Below are positions 35,282 through 44,715 of a stretch of DNA of 64,000 nt, in pieces. Source of the stretch: Rhizobium leguminosarum (GTDB lineage Bacteria > Pseudomonadota > Alphaproteobacteria > Rhizobiales > Rhizobiaceae); contig NZ_MZMU01000024.1 in assembly GCF_004123835.1 (NCBI RefSeq), positions 124,001 through 188,000 of the forward strand, in the 5' to 3' direction. Position numbers and translations under genes: made by a program. The notes under the pieces were generated by a model that searched no databases, was not told where the DNA came from, and saw nothing but the letters and a program-made list of their open reading frames with translations. The stretch's first letter is position 1, and every line of letters begins with the position of its first letter.

Positions 35282-35689
35282 GGAAATGCTCCGGAGGATG
35301 ATGACAGCAGACTAAGCGATCACGGCCATCCGTCAAGGGTAGTTGCACTGCAATGAAATGCGGGATTAGGTAAGGTAGCAAGCGCTACCTGGCGGCGGCT
35401 TTCGGCTCGTAGCGGACTTTTTTCGTTGTCGAAGAGATGGCGGCCTTGCGCCCTCAATCCAGTCATTGGCGTTTGCGCTAACGGAATCGAAAGCAGACAT
35501 TCACTGCTGACGCGCACGACTGCGCGTATGGATTCGTTCCCGACTCTTGCCCCAAGACGCTCCCGAAAAATGGAGGGAACAAGGATCCCGGTCAGGATCA
35601 AGTTGTCTGACTGATCTCGGCGCACCGCTGCCGCTTCTTCTGCGGCTCGCAAGACAGAGCCGTCCGCGATGACCCGCATGTCTCTTGCG
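35282..35689. other. 408-bp intergenic region, no gene seen
   Basis: The region contains a 7-bp-stem hairpin (AGGTAGC/GCTACCT, 35373-35390). Two overlapping frames on opposite strands (126 and 62 codons) have no recognisable domain and no ribosome-binding site. It may hold old gene debris at the left edge of the accessory island. Confidence 0.5.
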
Positions 35690-36409
35690 CTACTGGGCAA
35701 GGTAACCGCCGTCGATGTTCAACTCGACGCCGGTAACGTAGCTTGCCTCCTCGGAAGCTAGATACAGGCAGCCATAGGCGATCTCGATCGACCTGCCACC
35801 GCGCTTCATCGGGGTTGCCGCGATGACAGCTTCATTGAGCTCTGGCGCCTGTGCATCCGTCAGCGGCGTGTGTACGAAGCCCGGATGCACGGAGTTGACC
35901 CGGATCCCGTCGGATACGTACGTCATCGCCGCGTTTTTCGACATGTTGCGGACAGCACCTTTGGCGGCATGGTAGGAATGCGCACCCGCAACCGCTGCAC
36001 TGCCCCAGATCGAGGAGATGTTGACGATCGAACCTGCTTGCTGCTTGCGCATGACGCGAATTGCTTCCCGCATGCCGAGGAAGACACCAGTCTGGTCGAC
36101 GGCGATCATCTTCAGCCAGTCCTTCATCTCCAGCTTGTCGAGCGGCTCGTAGGCGATAATGCCGGCATTGTTTACAAGCACGTCAAGTCGGCCATGTTTC
36201 CTGACGATCGCGGCAACGACCGTTGCCCATTGCTCTTCGCTGGTCACATCAAGCGTCATTGCTTCGACTGCGTCGGGATATAGTTTTTCGGACGGCTTGA
36301 TGTCGCCGGCGACGACGATGGCGCCCTCGCTATTGAACAGATCCGCGACTGCGAAACCGATACCACCTGCGGCTCCTGTGACCAATGCAACCTTGCCCTT
36401 GAGTCTCAT
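35690..36409 (-). CDS. short-chain dehydrogenase/reductase
   Basis: A 239-residue classical SDR. The cofactor motif is VTGAAGGIGFAVADLF, the NNAG motif is LVNNAGIIAYE, and the catalytic Ser and Tyr-x3-Lys are in NISSIWGS and SYHAAKGAV. Asp after the second strand (AGDI) favours NAD(H). It is the last gene of an operon with the exported VOC and ABM proteins. It probably oxidises or reduces the same small molecule. AAGGAG precedes the start. Confidence 0.9.
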   Translation of the reverse strand: MRLKGKVALVTGAAGGIGFAVADLFNSEGAIVVAGDIKPSEKLYPDAVEAMTLDVTSEEQWATVVAAIVRKHGRLDVLVNNAGIIAYEPLDKLEMKDWLKMIAVDQTGVFLGMREAIRVMRKQQAGSIVNISSIWGSAAVAGAHSYHAAKGAVRNMSKNAAMTYVSDGIRVNSVHPGFVHTPLTDAQAPELNEAVIAATPMKRGGRSIEIAYGCLYLASEEASYVTGVELNIDGGYLAQ

Positions 36410-36533
36410 CTCGCAGCTCCTTCTTGGCTTGATGGTGTCGTGTGCAAAAGCGGCGCCTGCGGCGCGGCGTGTTCTTCTCCGAGCAATCCGCGATGGCCCT
36501 CGTTCGCCGACGTCTAGTTTCGTGGGAAGTGTG

Positions 36534-36962
36534 CTAGTCGCCAGCCGGCGCGAGGATCTGCATTCGCATCACTTTCACTCCGCCATCGGCGAGTTCGGGC
36601 AGCTTGGCAAACCACTCCTTCACATATGGCATGGCGTTATGAGCCTCAAAGTCGGCTTCGTTGGCGAATATCTCGTAGAAGATGAAGTGTCCGGGGATCT
36701 CACGATTCTCCTGAAGAAAATAGACGAGGTTTGCGGGATCGCTGCGGACAAGGTCAATGAGAGGAAGCGTGACGGCCCGTAGTTCGGCCTCCTTGCCCGG
36801 TTTGGCACGGACCTCGGCAACAACCGAATAGGCCCCGCTTGCAATTTTGGCATAGCCCTGGGCCGGGCCTTCCTGTGCGAGCGCTTCCGTTTGGAGAACG
36901 GGTCCCGCGAGCAGGCCCCCGAGCAGAATAGCCGAAGCCTGCAGCCGCAGCGTTGTGATCAT
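36534..36962 (-). CDS. ABM-domain (antibiotic biosynthesis monooxygenase) protein with Sec signal
   Basis: A 142-residue protein starting MITTLRLQASAILLGGLLAGP with a signal peptide probably cleaved after ALA near residue 28. The rest is a single ABM ferredoxin-like domain: YSVVAEVRAKPGKEAELRA, VYFLQENREIPGHFIFYEIFANEADFEAHN and VKEWFAKLPEL. ABM proteins are cofactor-free monooxygenases or quinone/heme-acting enzymes and are usually cytoplasmic, so the signal peptide is notable. AGGAG is 7 bp before the start. It lies between the VOC and SDR genes. Confidence 0.85.
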   Translation of the reverse strand: MITTLRLQASAILLGGLLAGPVLQTEALAQEGPAQGYAKIASGAYSVVAEVRAKPGKEAELRAVTLPLIDLVRSDPANLVYFLQENREIPGHFIFYEIFANEADFEAHNAMPYVKEWFAKLPELADGGVKVMRMQILAPAGD

Positions 36963-37054
36963 GTCGTTTCTCCTTATCTTGCCAAGCGCGGTAAGATGGC
37001 CCGCTGGCCAAATCCGGGTGCTGGCTTGCAAAGTGATGCTGATGCCTTTTGCGC

Positions 37055-37909
37055 TTACTTCGCGCTTGCAAGTTGCAGATGCGCCGCCAATGCATCGGCA
37101 AACCGCTTTTTCACGGGTCCAAGCGCCTTCACGAATTCTAGTTGCTCCCCCTCCGGCCCCTTGCAATAGATCAGTTCCCAGCCGTCCGATGGCGCAACGG
37201 TCACCTTATTGGTGTTGGCGCTCTGGGGGGCCTCCTTTCGTTCGTCTTCAGTCGAAACACGTATGATGCGATTTGCCCGCACCTGCGTCATGCCGCGCTG
37301 CGCGGACTCCGCCTCGAGATCGGCGATGAACTGGTTGAAGTCGACATCGTCCCGGACGTAGAAGCAGATGTGCATCATGCGGGGAAATGCCGGGCTCATG
37401 TGCTCCACGGGTTCAGCGAAAGCCTTGGGGCCGCCCATCGGTTGGTCGGCATCGCGATACTGCAGGAGTTCGATCACGACGTTGTCGAACTGGATGAATC
37501 GCACATCGAGCCGTTGAGCGCCGCCCCTCAGATCGGGCACGCCGATTGTCCGCGGATTGACGCCGAGCTGATTGGCCAAGATTTCCTGGTCGGCAAGCAG
37601 CGTGTTCTGCACGGCGTCGCCTTGAAAGTCTCCATGGCGAAAGACTTCGGTCCCACCGAGTACGGCCGTGTAAAATTCGAACGCGCGTTCCATGTTCTGC
37701 ACGGTCAAGCCGAAATGCTGTACGCCCTGGAGCCGGGCACCGAGCGAATTTGAATCGCGGGTTGCGACGGACGTTTCTTGCGCGGACGCAGTTGCGTTGA
37801 CCGAGAGGGCACCGGTAATTCCGCCGATCGCAACTCCTCCGGCGGCGCGAAGGATGGCGCGGCGCTTCGGGTCGTCCGGTTGGTTATCTGGTCTTTGCTC
37901 GCGAGACAT
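37055..37909 (-). CDS. VOC superfamily protein with Tat signal
   Basis: A 284-residue protein. The N-terminus DDPKRRAILRAAGG is a twin-arginine signal, cleaved near ASA at about residue 43. The two betaalphabetabetabeta modules carry likely metal ligands: His in VQHFGLTVQNMERAFEFY, His in MMHICFYVRDD and Glu in GEQLEFVKAL. These are the ligands of glyoxalases, fosfomycin-type enzymes and extradiol dioxygenases. AGGAGG precedes the start at 37909; the 60-codon longer frame reads promoter DNA. It heads the VOC-ABM-SDR operon and is divergent from the MFS gene. Confidence 0.85.
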   Translation of the reverse strand: MSREQRPDNQPDDPKRRAILRAAGGVAIGGITGALSVNATASAQETSVATRDSNSLGARLQGVQHFGLTVQNMERAFEFYTAVLGGTEVFRHGDFQGDAVQNTLLADQEILANQLGVNPRTIGVPDLRGGAQRLDVRFIQFDNVVIELLQYRDADQPMGGPKAFAEPVEHMSPAFPRMMHICFYVRDDVDFNQFIADLEAESAQRGMTQVRANRIIRVSTEDERKEAPQSANTNKVTVAPSDGWELIYCKGPEGEQLEFVKALGPVKKRFADALAAHLQLASAK

Positions 37910-38089
37910 CGATGCCTCCTGTTGTTCGGGGGGTGACTGCCCGAATATTAGCGCTCCAGCACTTGCGAGGGGCGTTAAGATCGGTGAAATTTGGTGAATC
38001 GAGCAGCGATCCGCTAAGCACGATGCCGACAACCTGGTGTCTTGCTGCAAGCGGACTGCGGCCCCCGACCGGCGCCAACAAGGGTTCAC

Positions 38090-39304
38090 ATGGAAATGGA
38101 CACGACAGCGGGGCGGGCCAGACGGATTGCAATCGTGCTGGGGTCCGGCGCGGGGATGTATTTCAGCATCGGGATCGTGCTGATCTATGGCTTTAGCGTT
38201 TTCATCGTGCCAATCACCGCGGATACCGGCTGGGATCGGACCGTGGTGGCGGCGGTCGTCGCACCGATAGCCATCGTAAACGGTCTTATGTCGCCTGTAG
38301 TAGGGGCGTTGACGGATCGGTTCGGTCCGCGCCGGGTGCTTGCCGTATCATCCGTGTCGATGGCGATCGGCCTGATCGGGGTCGGAATTGCATCGCAGAA
38401 TCTGACCACATTCATCGTGGCCGTCGCCGTGGCAAGCCTTGTGGGTGCCGCGCAGACCGGCGTGCCCTACACCTATGTGGTGGTCGGATGGTTCTCCGCG
38501 CGACGCGGTCTCGCACTGGGTGTCATGCTTTCCTTCGTGGGGCTTGGGATCGCAACGGTTCCTCCGTTCCTTGCATTCCTGATTTCCGAGTGGGGCTGGC
38601 GCTTTGCCTTCATGGCAGCCGGTCTGATATCGATGGCGGTCACGCTTCCCGTCGCGCTTTTCGTTATTCGTGATCCACCCGTGCTTCAGCGACCCGACCG
38701 CGCAGGGGGCGAGGGCCACACTGTTCGCCAAGCGGTGGAAACGGCAAGCTTCTGGTTGATGCTGGGCGCGTTCTTTCTCAACTACTTCGCCGCTGCGGCC
38801 GGGTCTATCTCACTCCCTGTCGTGCTAGCGGATCGCGGAGCCGATCCGGCAACGGCGGCCTTGGTCATGAGCTTTGTGGGTGTGTCCTTCATTGTCATGC
38901 GTCTCGGTTTCGGGGCCTTGCTTGATCGATTTCCTCCCGTCCCATTGACCAGCCTGGCCTTTCTGTCACCCGTTGTCGGCCATCTTGTTCTGTTGAATTC
39001 CGATGGCCTGATCCCGGTCTATGTCAGCGCCGTCTTTTTCGGCCTCGCCACTGGAGCGGAGGGCGACGCGATCGGCTATCTTCTGGCGAAACGCTTCGGG
39101 ATGCGAAGCTTCGGCAAGCTCTTCGGGATCAATTACATGGCTTTGACGTTTGGCGCAGGTCTCGGACCGGCCTTGCTACATATCGCAGCGGCCGATGGCG
39201 CCAGCTATTTCAAGGCCTTCTCGATCTTTGCAGGCATTGCCGTGATCGCACCGGTGTTGCTGATCCTGGATCGTCGAACGCGATCGCTTACTGCTCGGGA
39301 CTAG
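38090..39304 (+). CDS. MFS transporter (monocarboxylate/oxalate-type)
   Basis: A 404-residue carrier with 12 predicted helices, starting MEMDTTAGRARRIAIVLGSGAG. Motif A is in GALTDRFGPRRVLAV, and the sequence VGWFSARRGLALGVMLS is typical of the OFA/monocarboxylate branch. It is divergent from the VOC-ABM-SDR operon and may carry its substrate or product. It converges on the large regulator gene with an 11-bp gap. Confidence 0.86.
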   Translation: MEMDTTAGRARRIAIVLGSGAGMYFSIGIVLIYGFSVFIVPITADTGWDRTVVAAVVAPIAIVNGLMSPVVGALTDRFGPRRVLAVSSVSMAIGLIGVGIASQNLTTFIVAVAVASLVGAAQTGVPYTYVVVGWFSARRGLALGVMLSFVGLGIATVPPFLAFLISEWGWRFAFMAAGLISMAVTLPVALFVIRDPPVLQRPDRAGGEGHTVRQAVETASFWLMLGAFFLNYFAAAAGSISLPVVLADRGADPATAALVMSFVGVSFIVMRLGFGALLDRFPPVPLTSLAFLSPVVGHLVLLNSDGLIPVYVSAVFFGLATGAEGDAIGYLLAKRFGMRSFGKLFGINYMALTFGAGLGPALLHIAAADGASYFKAFSIFAGIAVIAPVLLILDRRTRSLTARD

Positions 39305-39315
39305 ATGTGTTACCG

Positions 39316-42195
39316 CTACGGAGCGTAGGAGGCGGTGGCAACGCGTCTCTTGCCGGCGTCTCCCAAACCATTGAGAAGCGTGCGCGCCTTGAGAAGATCG
39401 CAGGTGGCGAACCCGTCTTTGAAACGTCGGTAGACCGGCGCCAGAACTCCGGCAGCCTTTGCGCCTTGATCCGTCCGAAGCCAATGATCGGCCAGAGCCG
39501 TTGCTGCCCGCAGTTCCCATGACAGCGCGCCCTGGCGCCGCGCCAGATCGAGTGCTTGCATATAAAGTGCTTCGGCGGCTTCTGCCGTCCGGTGGGTGCT
39601 TTCCTTGCTCAACAAATCCGCCTTTATGCGCAACAGTTCCGGCATGCACCAAGTCTCGCCAGTTGATGCCGAAAGTGCGATTGCCTCGTCGATGGCGGTT
39701 CTCCCTGCATCAACGTCTCCACGCGTTCCCAGAGCCGCAGCATAAATGCCCATGTAGAATGGGCACCGCATGCGGAAATGCACCGCAAGAAGCTCATCGA
39801 GCGCGCTTCTCAACATTGGCAGTCCCGATGCATCGCCACTCTGCAGGAGCCACTCCGCGCGTAGGCATCGGCTCATGGCACTCCAAACTGTCATCGCGTG
39901 TTCCGCGACATGTGCTTCGATGCCGACAAGCAGGCGCTCCGCGGCGGCGAGGTCTCCCGTCAGTAGCGCGATGGGGCAGGTCGTGTGGACCACGGCATTG
40001 CAGAGCGCGAGGGCGTGCTGCGCCGCCCGCGCCTCTTCCAATTGACGCTGCGCCATGGCAACCGCCTTTTCTGGATGCCCCTGCAGCCAGGTGACGTTCG
40101 CAAGAGTTCCACGCGCCGCCGATCGCGGGTCCAACTGAAACCGCGCGATGTCCGAGCGAGCCACAGGAGGAATGTATCGGGCGATCATTCGTTCGAGGTG
40201 ACGCTGCGCCTCAGCAAGCTCGCCCAGGTACCGCAGAGCGGTTCCCGTCTGCCTGTCGACATTATTGCGGGCATCGACGTCGCCACGATCCGTTGCCAGC
40301 ACTCTGAACTTTTCCGCCATCGCAAGGGCCGAGCGATGGTCGCCCGTCCATGTGAAATAGTCGCACAATCCCCAGAGGCATCTGAGCCGGTAGTCGGTGT
40401 CGCGGAGCGACTCTGCGCAGCCCAGCGCTTTGGTCCAAGCTGCCTGGACCTCCAGCAGCGGGCCGCGGGTGTGAAGCAGCGCCGTGCCATATGCAAACTG
40501 CAGCTTCATATCGTCACCTGCATTTCGAAGTTTTGTGAAGCGGCTGCTGAGCGCGATTTCCACCGCCGCGCGGCACTCCTCCATGAGTGAAAGATGTTCC
40601 CAGAACGGGAGAGCGGCGACCGTGAGCGCCACGCCGAGGGCAGCATTGCGGTTCCCGGAAAGCGCCCAGCGCAAGGCACTGCGGATATCATCCATCTTTC
40701 GCCCATAGTCGGCGAGCCAGTGGGCCGTCGGTCGGATTTTCCATTCGGCCTCGGCGCGTTTGGCGAGTTCGAGGAGGTGTTCGGCGTGGCGATGGCGCAG
40801 GCTGTCGTCTTCGCCGCTTTCGGCCAGTTTCTGCTGCACGTATGTGCGGGTTGTATCGAGCAATCTATACTGCGTCCCGAATTCTCCTCGTTCTGTCGAC
40901 ACAAGCGATTTCGCAACGAGGTTCGCGACGGCGTGAATGCAATCGGAGCGGGCGCGCCCCCTGTCGACCGCTACGGCGCAGGCGGATTCGATACTGAAGG
41001 CGCCGGCAAAAACCGAGAGGCGTCGCAGCAGAACGCGTTCAGGCTCGGCGAGCAGGCCATAACTCCAGCCCAGCGTCGCTGCCAAGGTGTGGTGACGGGA
41101 GTCGCCGCACCGCCTATCGCTCAGCACATGAGATTGTTCGGCAAGAAAACCAAGAAGCTCGCTTGCGCTGAACGCATCCAGTCGAGGCGCGGCGAGTTCG
41201 ATCGCAAGGGCCAACCCGTCGAGCCTGCGGCAGATCTCGGCCACGACCGGCGCATTCCCGTCGTTGAGCATGAAATCGTCGCAACTTCCGGCTGCGCGCT
41301 CGACGAAGAGCTCGACTGCAGGGAACGTCAAAGCCTCGGCCGCGGACAGTCTGGACATCTCGGGCGGTGCATCGAGCGGCGGCAGGCGATAGACCTGCTC
41401 CCCGGGAACCCGTATCGGTTCGCGGCTTGTGGCGAGAATACGCACCCTTGCTGCAGCGGCCAGCAACGTTTCTGTGCAGGCGGCCACCGATTCGATAACA
41501 TGTTCACAATTGTCGAGGACAAGCATGAACTCCCGGTCGGCCGCGAAGGCGGCGATCGCCGCCTTGATGTTTGCCGAGTGGACCCTCAACCCCATCGCCG
41601 TTGCGATCGACGTCGGTACGAGCGTTGCGTCGTTCACGGCCGCCAGATCAACGAACCATACTCCATGCTCAAAGGCCGCGGTCAGTCGACCAGCGATTGC
41701 GAGAGCCAGCCTCGTCTTGCCAACGCCACCCGGGCCAACGATCGTCAGGAGGCGCGATGCCTCAAGAGTGCGGCGGATCGCATCAACAGAATGGTCTCTT
41801 CCCACTAAACGGGTTGTTGGAACCGGCAGGTTATGCGCACGGGCATCCTGAGACCTCGCCGTCGCGGAAGCGTCACTCTGCCCGGAAACACTTACGGGAA
41901 AGACGAAACGATAGCCCCGACCGCTCACTGTCGCTATGTATTGCGTGCCGTCCGGAGCATCGCCGAGCGCCCGACGAAGAGCTGCAACGTTCACCTTCAG
42001 ATTGCTTTCCTCGACGAAGGTATCCGGCCAGGCGCGCGACACAAGCTCAGCCTTGCCCACCAGTTCGCCCGGACGCTCGATCAGCGCTGCCAAAATTTCG
42101 AGCGCGCGGCTACCGACACGAACGGTCGTTTGATCACGCATCAGCGACTGCCGCTCTGGCACAAGCACATACGGACCAAAGGAATATGAAAGCAC
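39316..42195 (-). CDS. winged-helix / NB-ARC ATPase / TPR transcriptional regulator
   Basis: I place the start at the GTG at 42195 (VLSYSFGPYVLVPERQS), with GGAG 9 bp upstream, giving 959 residues; a 70-codon longer frame exists. Residues 1-102 are an OmpR/PhoB-type winged helix (LEILAALIERPGELVGKAELVSRAWP ... SGRGYRF). An NB-ARC-like ATPase follows with P-loop GPGGVGKT at 154-161 and Walker B in FMLVLDNCEHV. The C-terminal half is a TPR-type helical array. This layout is that of signal-transducing STAND regulators that bind a ligand in the TPR part. It may control the neighbouring island genes. Confidence 0.85.
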   Translation of the reverse strand: MLSYSFGPYVLVPERQSLMRDQTTVRVGSRALEILAALIERPGELVGKAELVSRAWPDTFVEESNLKVNVAALRRALGDAPDGTQYIATVSGRGYRFVFPVSVSGQSDASATARSQDARAHNLPVPTTRLVGRDHSVDAIRRTLEASRLLTIVGPGGVGKTRLALAIAGRLTAAFEHGVWFVDLAAVNDATLVPTSIATAMGLRVHSANIKAAIAAFAADREFMLVLDNCEHVIESVAACTETLLAAAARVRILATSREPIRVPGEQVYRLPPLDAPPEMSRLSAAEALTFPAVELFVERAAGSCDDFMLNDGNAPVVAEICRRLDGLALAIELAAPRLDAFSASELLGFLAEQSHVLSDRRCGDSRHHTLAATLGWSYGLLAEPERVLLRRLSVFAGAFSIESACAVAVDRGRARSDCIHAVANLVAKSLVSTERGEFGTQYRLLDTTRTYVQQKLAESGEDDSLRHRHAEHLLELAKRAEAEWKIRPTAHWLADYGRKMDDIRSALRWALSGNRNAALGVALTVAALPFWEHLSLMEECRAAVEIALSSRFTKLRNAGDDMKLQFAYGTALLHTRGPLLEVQAAWTKALGCAESLRDTDYRLRCLWGLCDYFTWTGDHRSALAMAEKFRVLATDRGDVDARNNVDRQTGTALRYLGELAEAQRHLERMIARYIPPVARSDIARFQLDPRSAARGTLANVTWLQGHPEKAVAMAQRQLEEARAAQHALALCNAVVHTTCPIALLTGDLAAAERLLVGIEAHVAEHAMTVWSAMSRCLRAEWLLQSGDASGLPMLRSALDELLAVHFRMRCPFYMGIYAAALGTRGDVDAGRTAIDEAIALSASTGETWCMPELLRIKADLLSKESTHRTAEAAEALYMQALDLARRQGALSWELRAATALADHWLRTDQGAKAAGVLAPVYRRFKDGFATCDLLKARTLLNGLGDAGKRRVATASYAP

Positions 42196-42665
42196 GGCCG
42201 AATCTCCGGACGCAAACGCACAGGCTTCTGAATACGTGAACGATCGCTTAATGAAACCGCTCACAGCCCCAGGACAATAACCAATATCACATGTGAAATA
42301 CATCGCAGATCGATCGACAAGAGCAGCCGACGTGCAGGCTGCGGGGTCCGCTCCGGGGCCTGTGGCAGCAATGCTGAATGTCTTCTTGAAGCACCGAAGG
42401 TACAAGTCCCCATGCCATCAGGCCAGAGCTCAGAACCTGGGGGACCATTGCGCCTTCCCGGAAATTATTTCCGCTGCCTGTCCGAAGATTATGTTCCCAC
42501 CTCCAATCAACGGCAGTTCTGCGCCCTCGTTGCAGTCCTAGAGAACGCTTTGGATCTTTCTGGAAAGCCGCCATGTTAGGTGCTTAGGGAAGGCGAGCTA
42601 CCTTGCAGCATTCGCACGGTGTACTTGACCGCCATCAACGGAGGTGCGCCTGGATAGCGGGGACG
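42196..42665. other. 470-bp intergenic region between the STAND regulator and LysR genes
   Basis: Both flanking genes are on the minus strand, so this is the upstream region of the STAND regulator and the 3' region of the LysR gene. Frames of 95 and 82 codons on opposite strands have no recognisable domain. I see no repeat of the dispersed family here. Confidence 0.5.
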
Positions 42666-43562
42666 CTAGTAAGCCATCCGCGCGCGTAGGCGGGGCCTGA
42701 TCCAGTCGAGGAAGCACCGCACCTTCAGCGGCAGGGGGTCGACTGGTCCATGGACAACGTTCACCGGCAGCGGTTCCGGTGCGAACTCCGTCAGCAATTC
42801 CTGCAGCGCGCCGGAGCGCAACTGATCGGAGATCTGGTAAGACAGAACGCGGATAATGCCGATACCGGCCAGCGCAGCCTGAATGGCAGCCTCCGTCGTG
42901 TTGACCGCGAGTTTGGAGCGCGGCTCGACGGCAAAGGCCGCGCCATCCCGGCGGTAGCGCCATTCAGGCGCGGTCGCGAAGCCCTGGAAACTTATGCCGT
43001 CGTGCTGGGCGAGGTCATCCGGCTGACGAGGCACTCCTCGGCGGGCGAGATAGTCGGGGCTCGCGCAGATCACCCGGCGGACGGTGCCCACGCGCGTTGC
43101 GATAAGCGCGCTGTCCGCGAGATGCCCGATCCGCAGGGCCACATCGACGTGCTCATCCGCCAGACTTAGCTGCCGATCGACCAGGGTCAGGCGCAGGTTG
43201 ATATCGGGTTGCTCCTTCAGGAATTCCAGCGCAATTGGCAGCAGATGGCGCTCGCCGAAGGCAATCGGTGCGGTCACGTGCAGCCCGCCACGCAGCGCGC
43301 CATAATCGCCGTTGGCCTGCCGCTCCGCCGCGTCCAGTTCCTCCAGAATGCGACGTGACGCGGCGACGAAGGCGCGCCCCTCCTCCGTCACGGCGAGGCC
43401 GCGGCGGGTGCGCAGGACCAAGCGCACACCAAGGTGCTTTTCGAGATCGGCGACCTTGCGGCTGACCGTGGCGAGCGGTGCATGCAGTCGCCGCGCCCCG
43501 GCAGAAAGGCTGCCGGCATCGACCACCGCCAGCAGTACCGACATCGCTTCAAAACGATCCAT
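42666..43562 (-). CDS. LysR-family transcriptional regulator
   Basis: A 298-residue regulator starting MDRFEAMSVLLAVVDAGSLSAGARRL, with the LysR helix-turn-helix (ATVSRKVADLEKHLGVRL) and an effector domain that includes GLHVTAPIAFGERHLLP. AAGGA precedes the start. It is divergent from the exported metallo-beta-lactamase-fold gene, 132 bp between starts, the usual arrangement for a LysR regulator and its target. Confidence 0.9.
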   Translation of the reverse strand: MDRFEAMSVLLAVVDAGSLSAGARRLHAPLATVSRKVADLEKHLGVRLVLRTRRGLAVTEEGRAFVAASRRILEELDAAERQANGDYGALRGGLHVTAPIAFGERHLLPIALEFLKEQPDINLRLTLVDRQLSLADEHVDVALRIGHLADSALIATRVGTVRRVICASPDYLARRGVPRQPDDLAQHDGISFQGFATAPEWRYRRDGAAFAVEPRSKLAVNTTEAAIQAALAGIGIIRVLSYQISDQLRSGALQELLTEFAPEPLPVNVVHGPVDPLPLKVRCFLDWIRPRLRARMAY

Positions 43563-43694
43563 CCAATCCTTCCGCAAACTGAGAGGAAAGTTCCAAAAAT
43601 GGTAGGATACCCTATTGTTTGTGGATATCATAGCTTTCACGTCGTCCAAGGGCGCTGCCCGGCTCCCGTATTGCCAATGATCAGGAAAGACGTC

Positions 43695-44681
43695 ATGCCC
43701 CAACTTTCGCGTCGTGCCTTTACAAGCGCTCTCCCTCTCGGCCTCCTCGGGGGGAGCCTCTTCGGCGGAAGAATGATTGGAGGCGCGTCTGCGTTTGCCG
43801 CGACGCAGGATACCGCCAACGCGCCGGTGAGCGTTACGCCGCTCGCGCAGATCCGCATCGGTCGCTTTACGGTGACGGCGTTGACGGATGGGTATGCCGA
43901 TATGCCCTATGGTTATTTTCCGGGGCGCACCGCGGCGGAGGTCGAACAGGCGGCAGTCGCGCAGTTCACCGCCCGGCCGAGTGGGGTGCGGTTCCTTTTC
44001 AACCAGTATCTCGTCGAGGATGGCGAGCGCCGCATCCTGATCGATGCCGGTGCGGCAGGCTCGATCGGGCAAACCGGGCAATTGCCGCAGGCGCTCGCCG
44101 CGCTCGGCCTGCAGCGCGACCAGATCGACGCGGTGATCGTGACGCATATGCATCAGGACCACATGGGCGGTCTGATTCTCGGAGGCAAGAACAACTACCC
44201 CAAGGCGGAACTCTATATAGATCGCCGCGACGTCACCCATTGGACTGATCCGGCCAAGCGCAGCGGCGCGCCCGATTATCTGCAGACCAGCTTCAAGATG
44301 GCGGAGGAGGTCGTGCGCCTCTACCCGAAACTCCAGGCGATTGACGGTGAGCGTGAGATTGTGCAGGGCGTCTCAATTGTCGACCTTACCGGCCATACAC
44401 CCGGCCATATCGGCGTGCGGGTCGAAGATGACGGGCAGAGCCTCATCATGGTTTCGGATATGATCTTTCCGGTCGTGCATCCCGGGGCGACCGATGTGTT
44501 CTTCCTGTTCGAGCAGGACCCTGCAGCGGCCAAAGCGATGCGCGACCGCTTTTTTTCTCGCGCCGCTTCGGAAGGCGCGCTCATCGCCGCCACGCACATG
44601 CCCTTCCCAGGGCTCGGCCGTGTCGTCGCCGACCGCGGGCAGATGCGCTGGCAAGTGGCGGACTGGGCCCTACAGAACTGA
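43695..44681 (+). CDS. MBL-fold metallohydrolase with Tat signal
   Basis: A 328-residue protein starting MPQLSRRAFTSALPLGLLGG, a twin-arginine signal. The metal-binding motif HMHQDH is at 151-156, with further ligands in LTGHTPGHIGV and VSDMIFPV. AGGAAAG is 7 bp before the ATG; an ATG six codons earlier would be less well placed. The overall pattern matches lactonase-type MBL enzymes (AHL-lactonase and relatives) but the substrate cannot be fixed. It is probably periplasmic and controlled by the divergent LysR protein. Confidence 0.87.
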   Translation: MPQLSRRAFTSALPLGLLGGSLFGGRMIGGASAFAATQDTANAPVSVTPLAQIRIGRFTVTALTDGYADMPYGYFPGRTAAEVEQAAVAQFTARPSGVRFLFNQYLVEDGERRILIDAGAAGSIGQTGQLPQALAALGLQRDQIDAVIVTHMHQDHMGGLILGGKNNYPKAELYIDRRDVTHWTDPAKRSGAPDYLQTSFKMAEEVVRLYPKLQAIDGEREIVQGVSIVDLTGHTPGHIGVRVEDDGQSLIMVSDMIFPVVHPGATDVFFLFEQDPAAAKAMRDRFFSRAASEGALIAATHMPFPGLGRVVADRGQMRWQVADWALQN

Positions 44682-44715
44682 AGTCCGCTCCGGCAGTCGC
44701 GAGGGTAGAAACGGT

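Noticed and set aside
35320..35700. 126-codon minus-strand frame before the SDR stop
   Set aside because: No domain, no ribosome-binding site and conflicting frames; kept only as intergenic region.
39316..42195. The NB-ARC/TPR protein as an anti-phage STAND (Avs-like) defence protein
   Set aside because: The N-terminal domain is an OmpR-type DNA-binding winged helix, not a nuclease or other effector, so a transcription regulator is the better reading.
42287..42574. 95-codon minus-strand frame upstream of the STAND regulator
   Set aside because: No recognisable family, and it lies in the expected promoter region.
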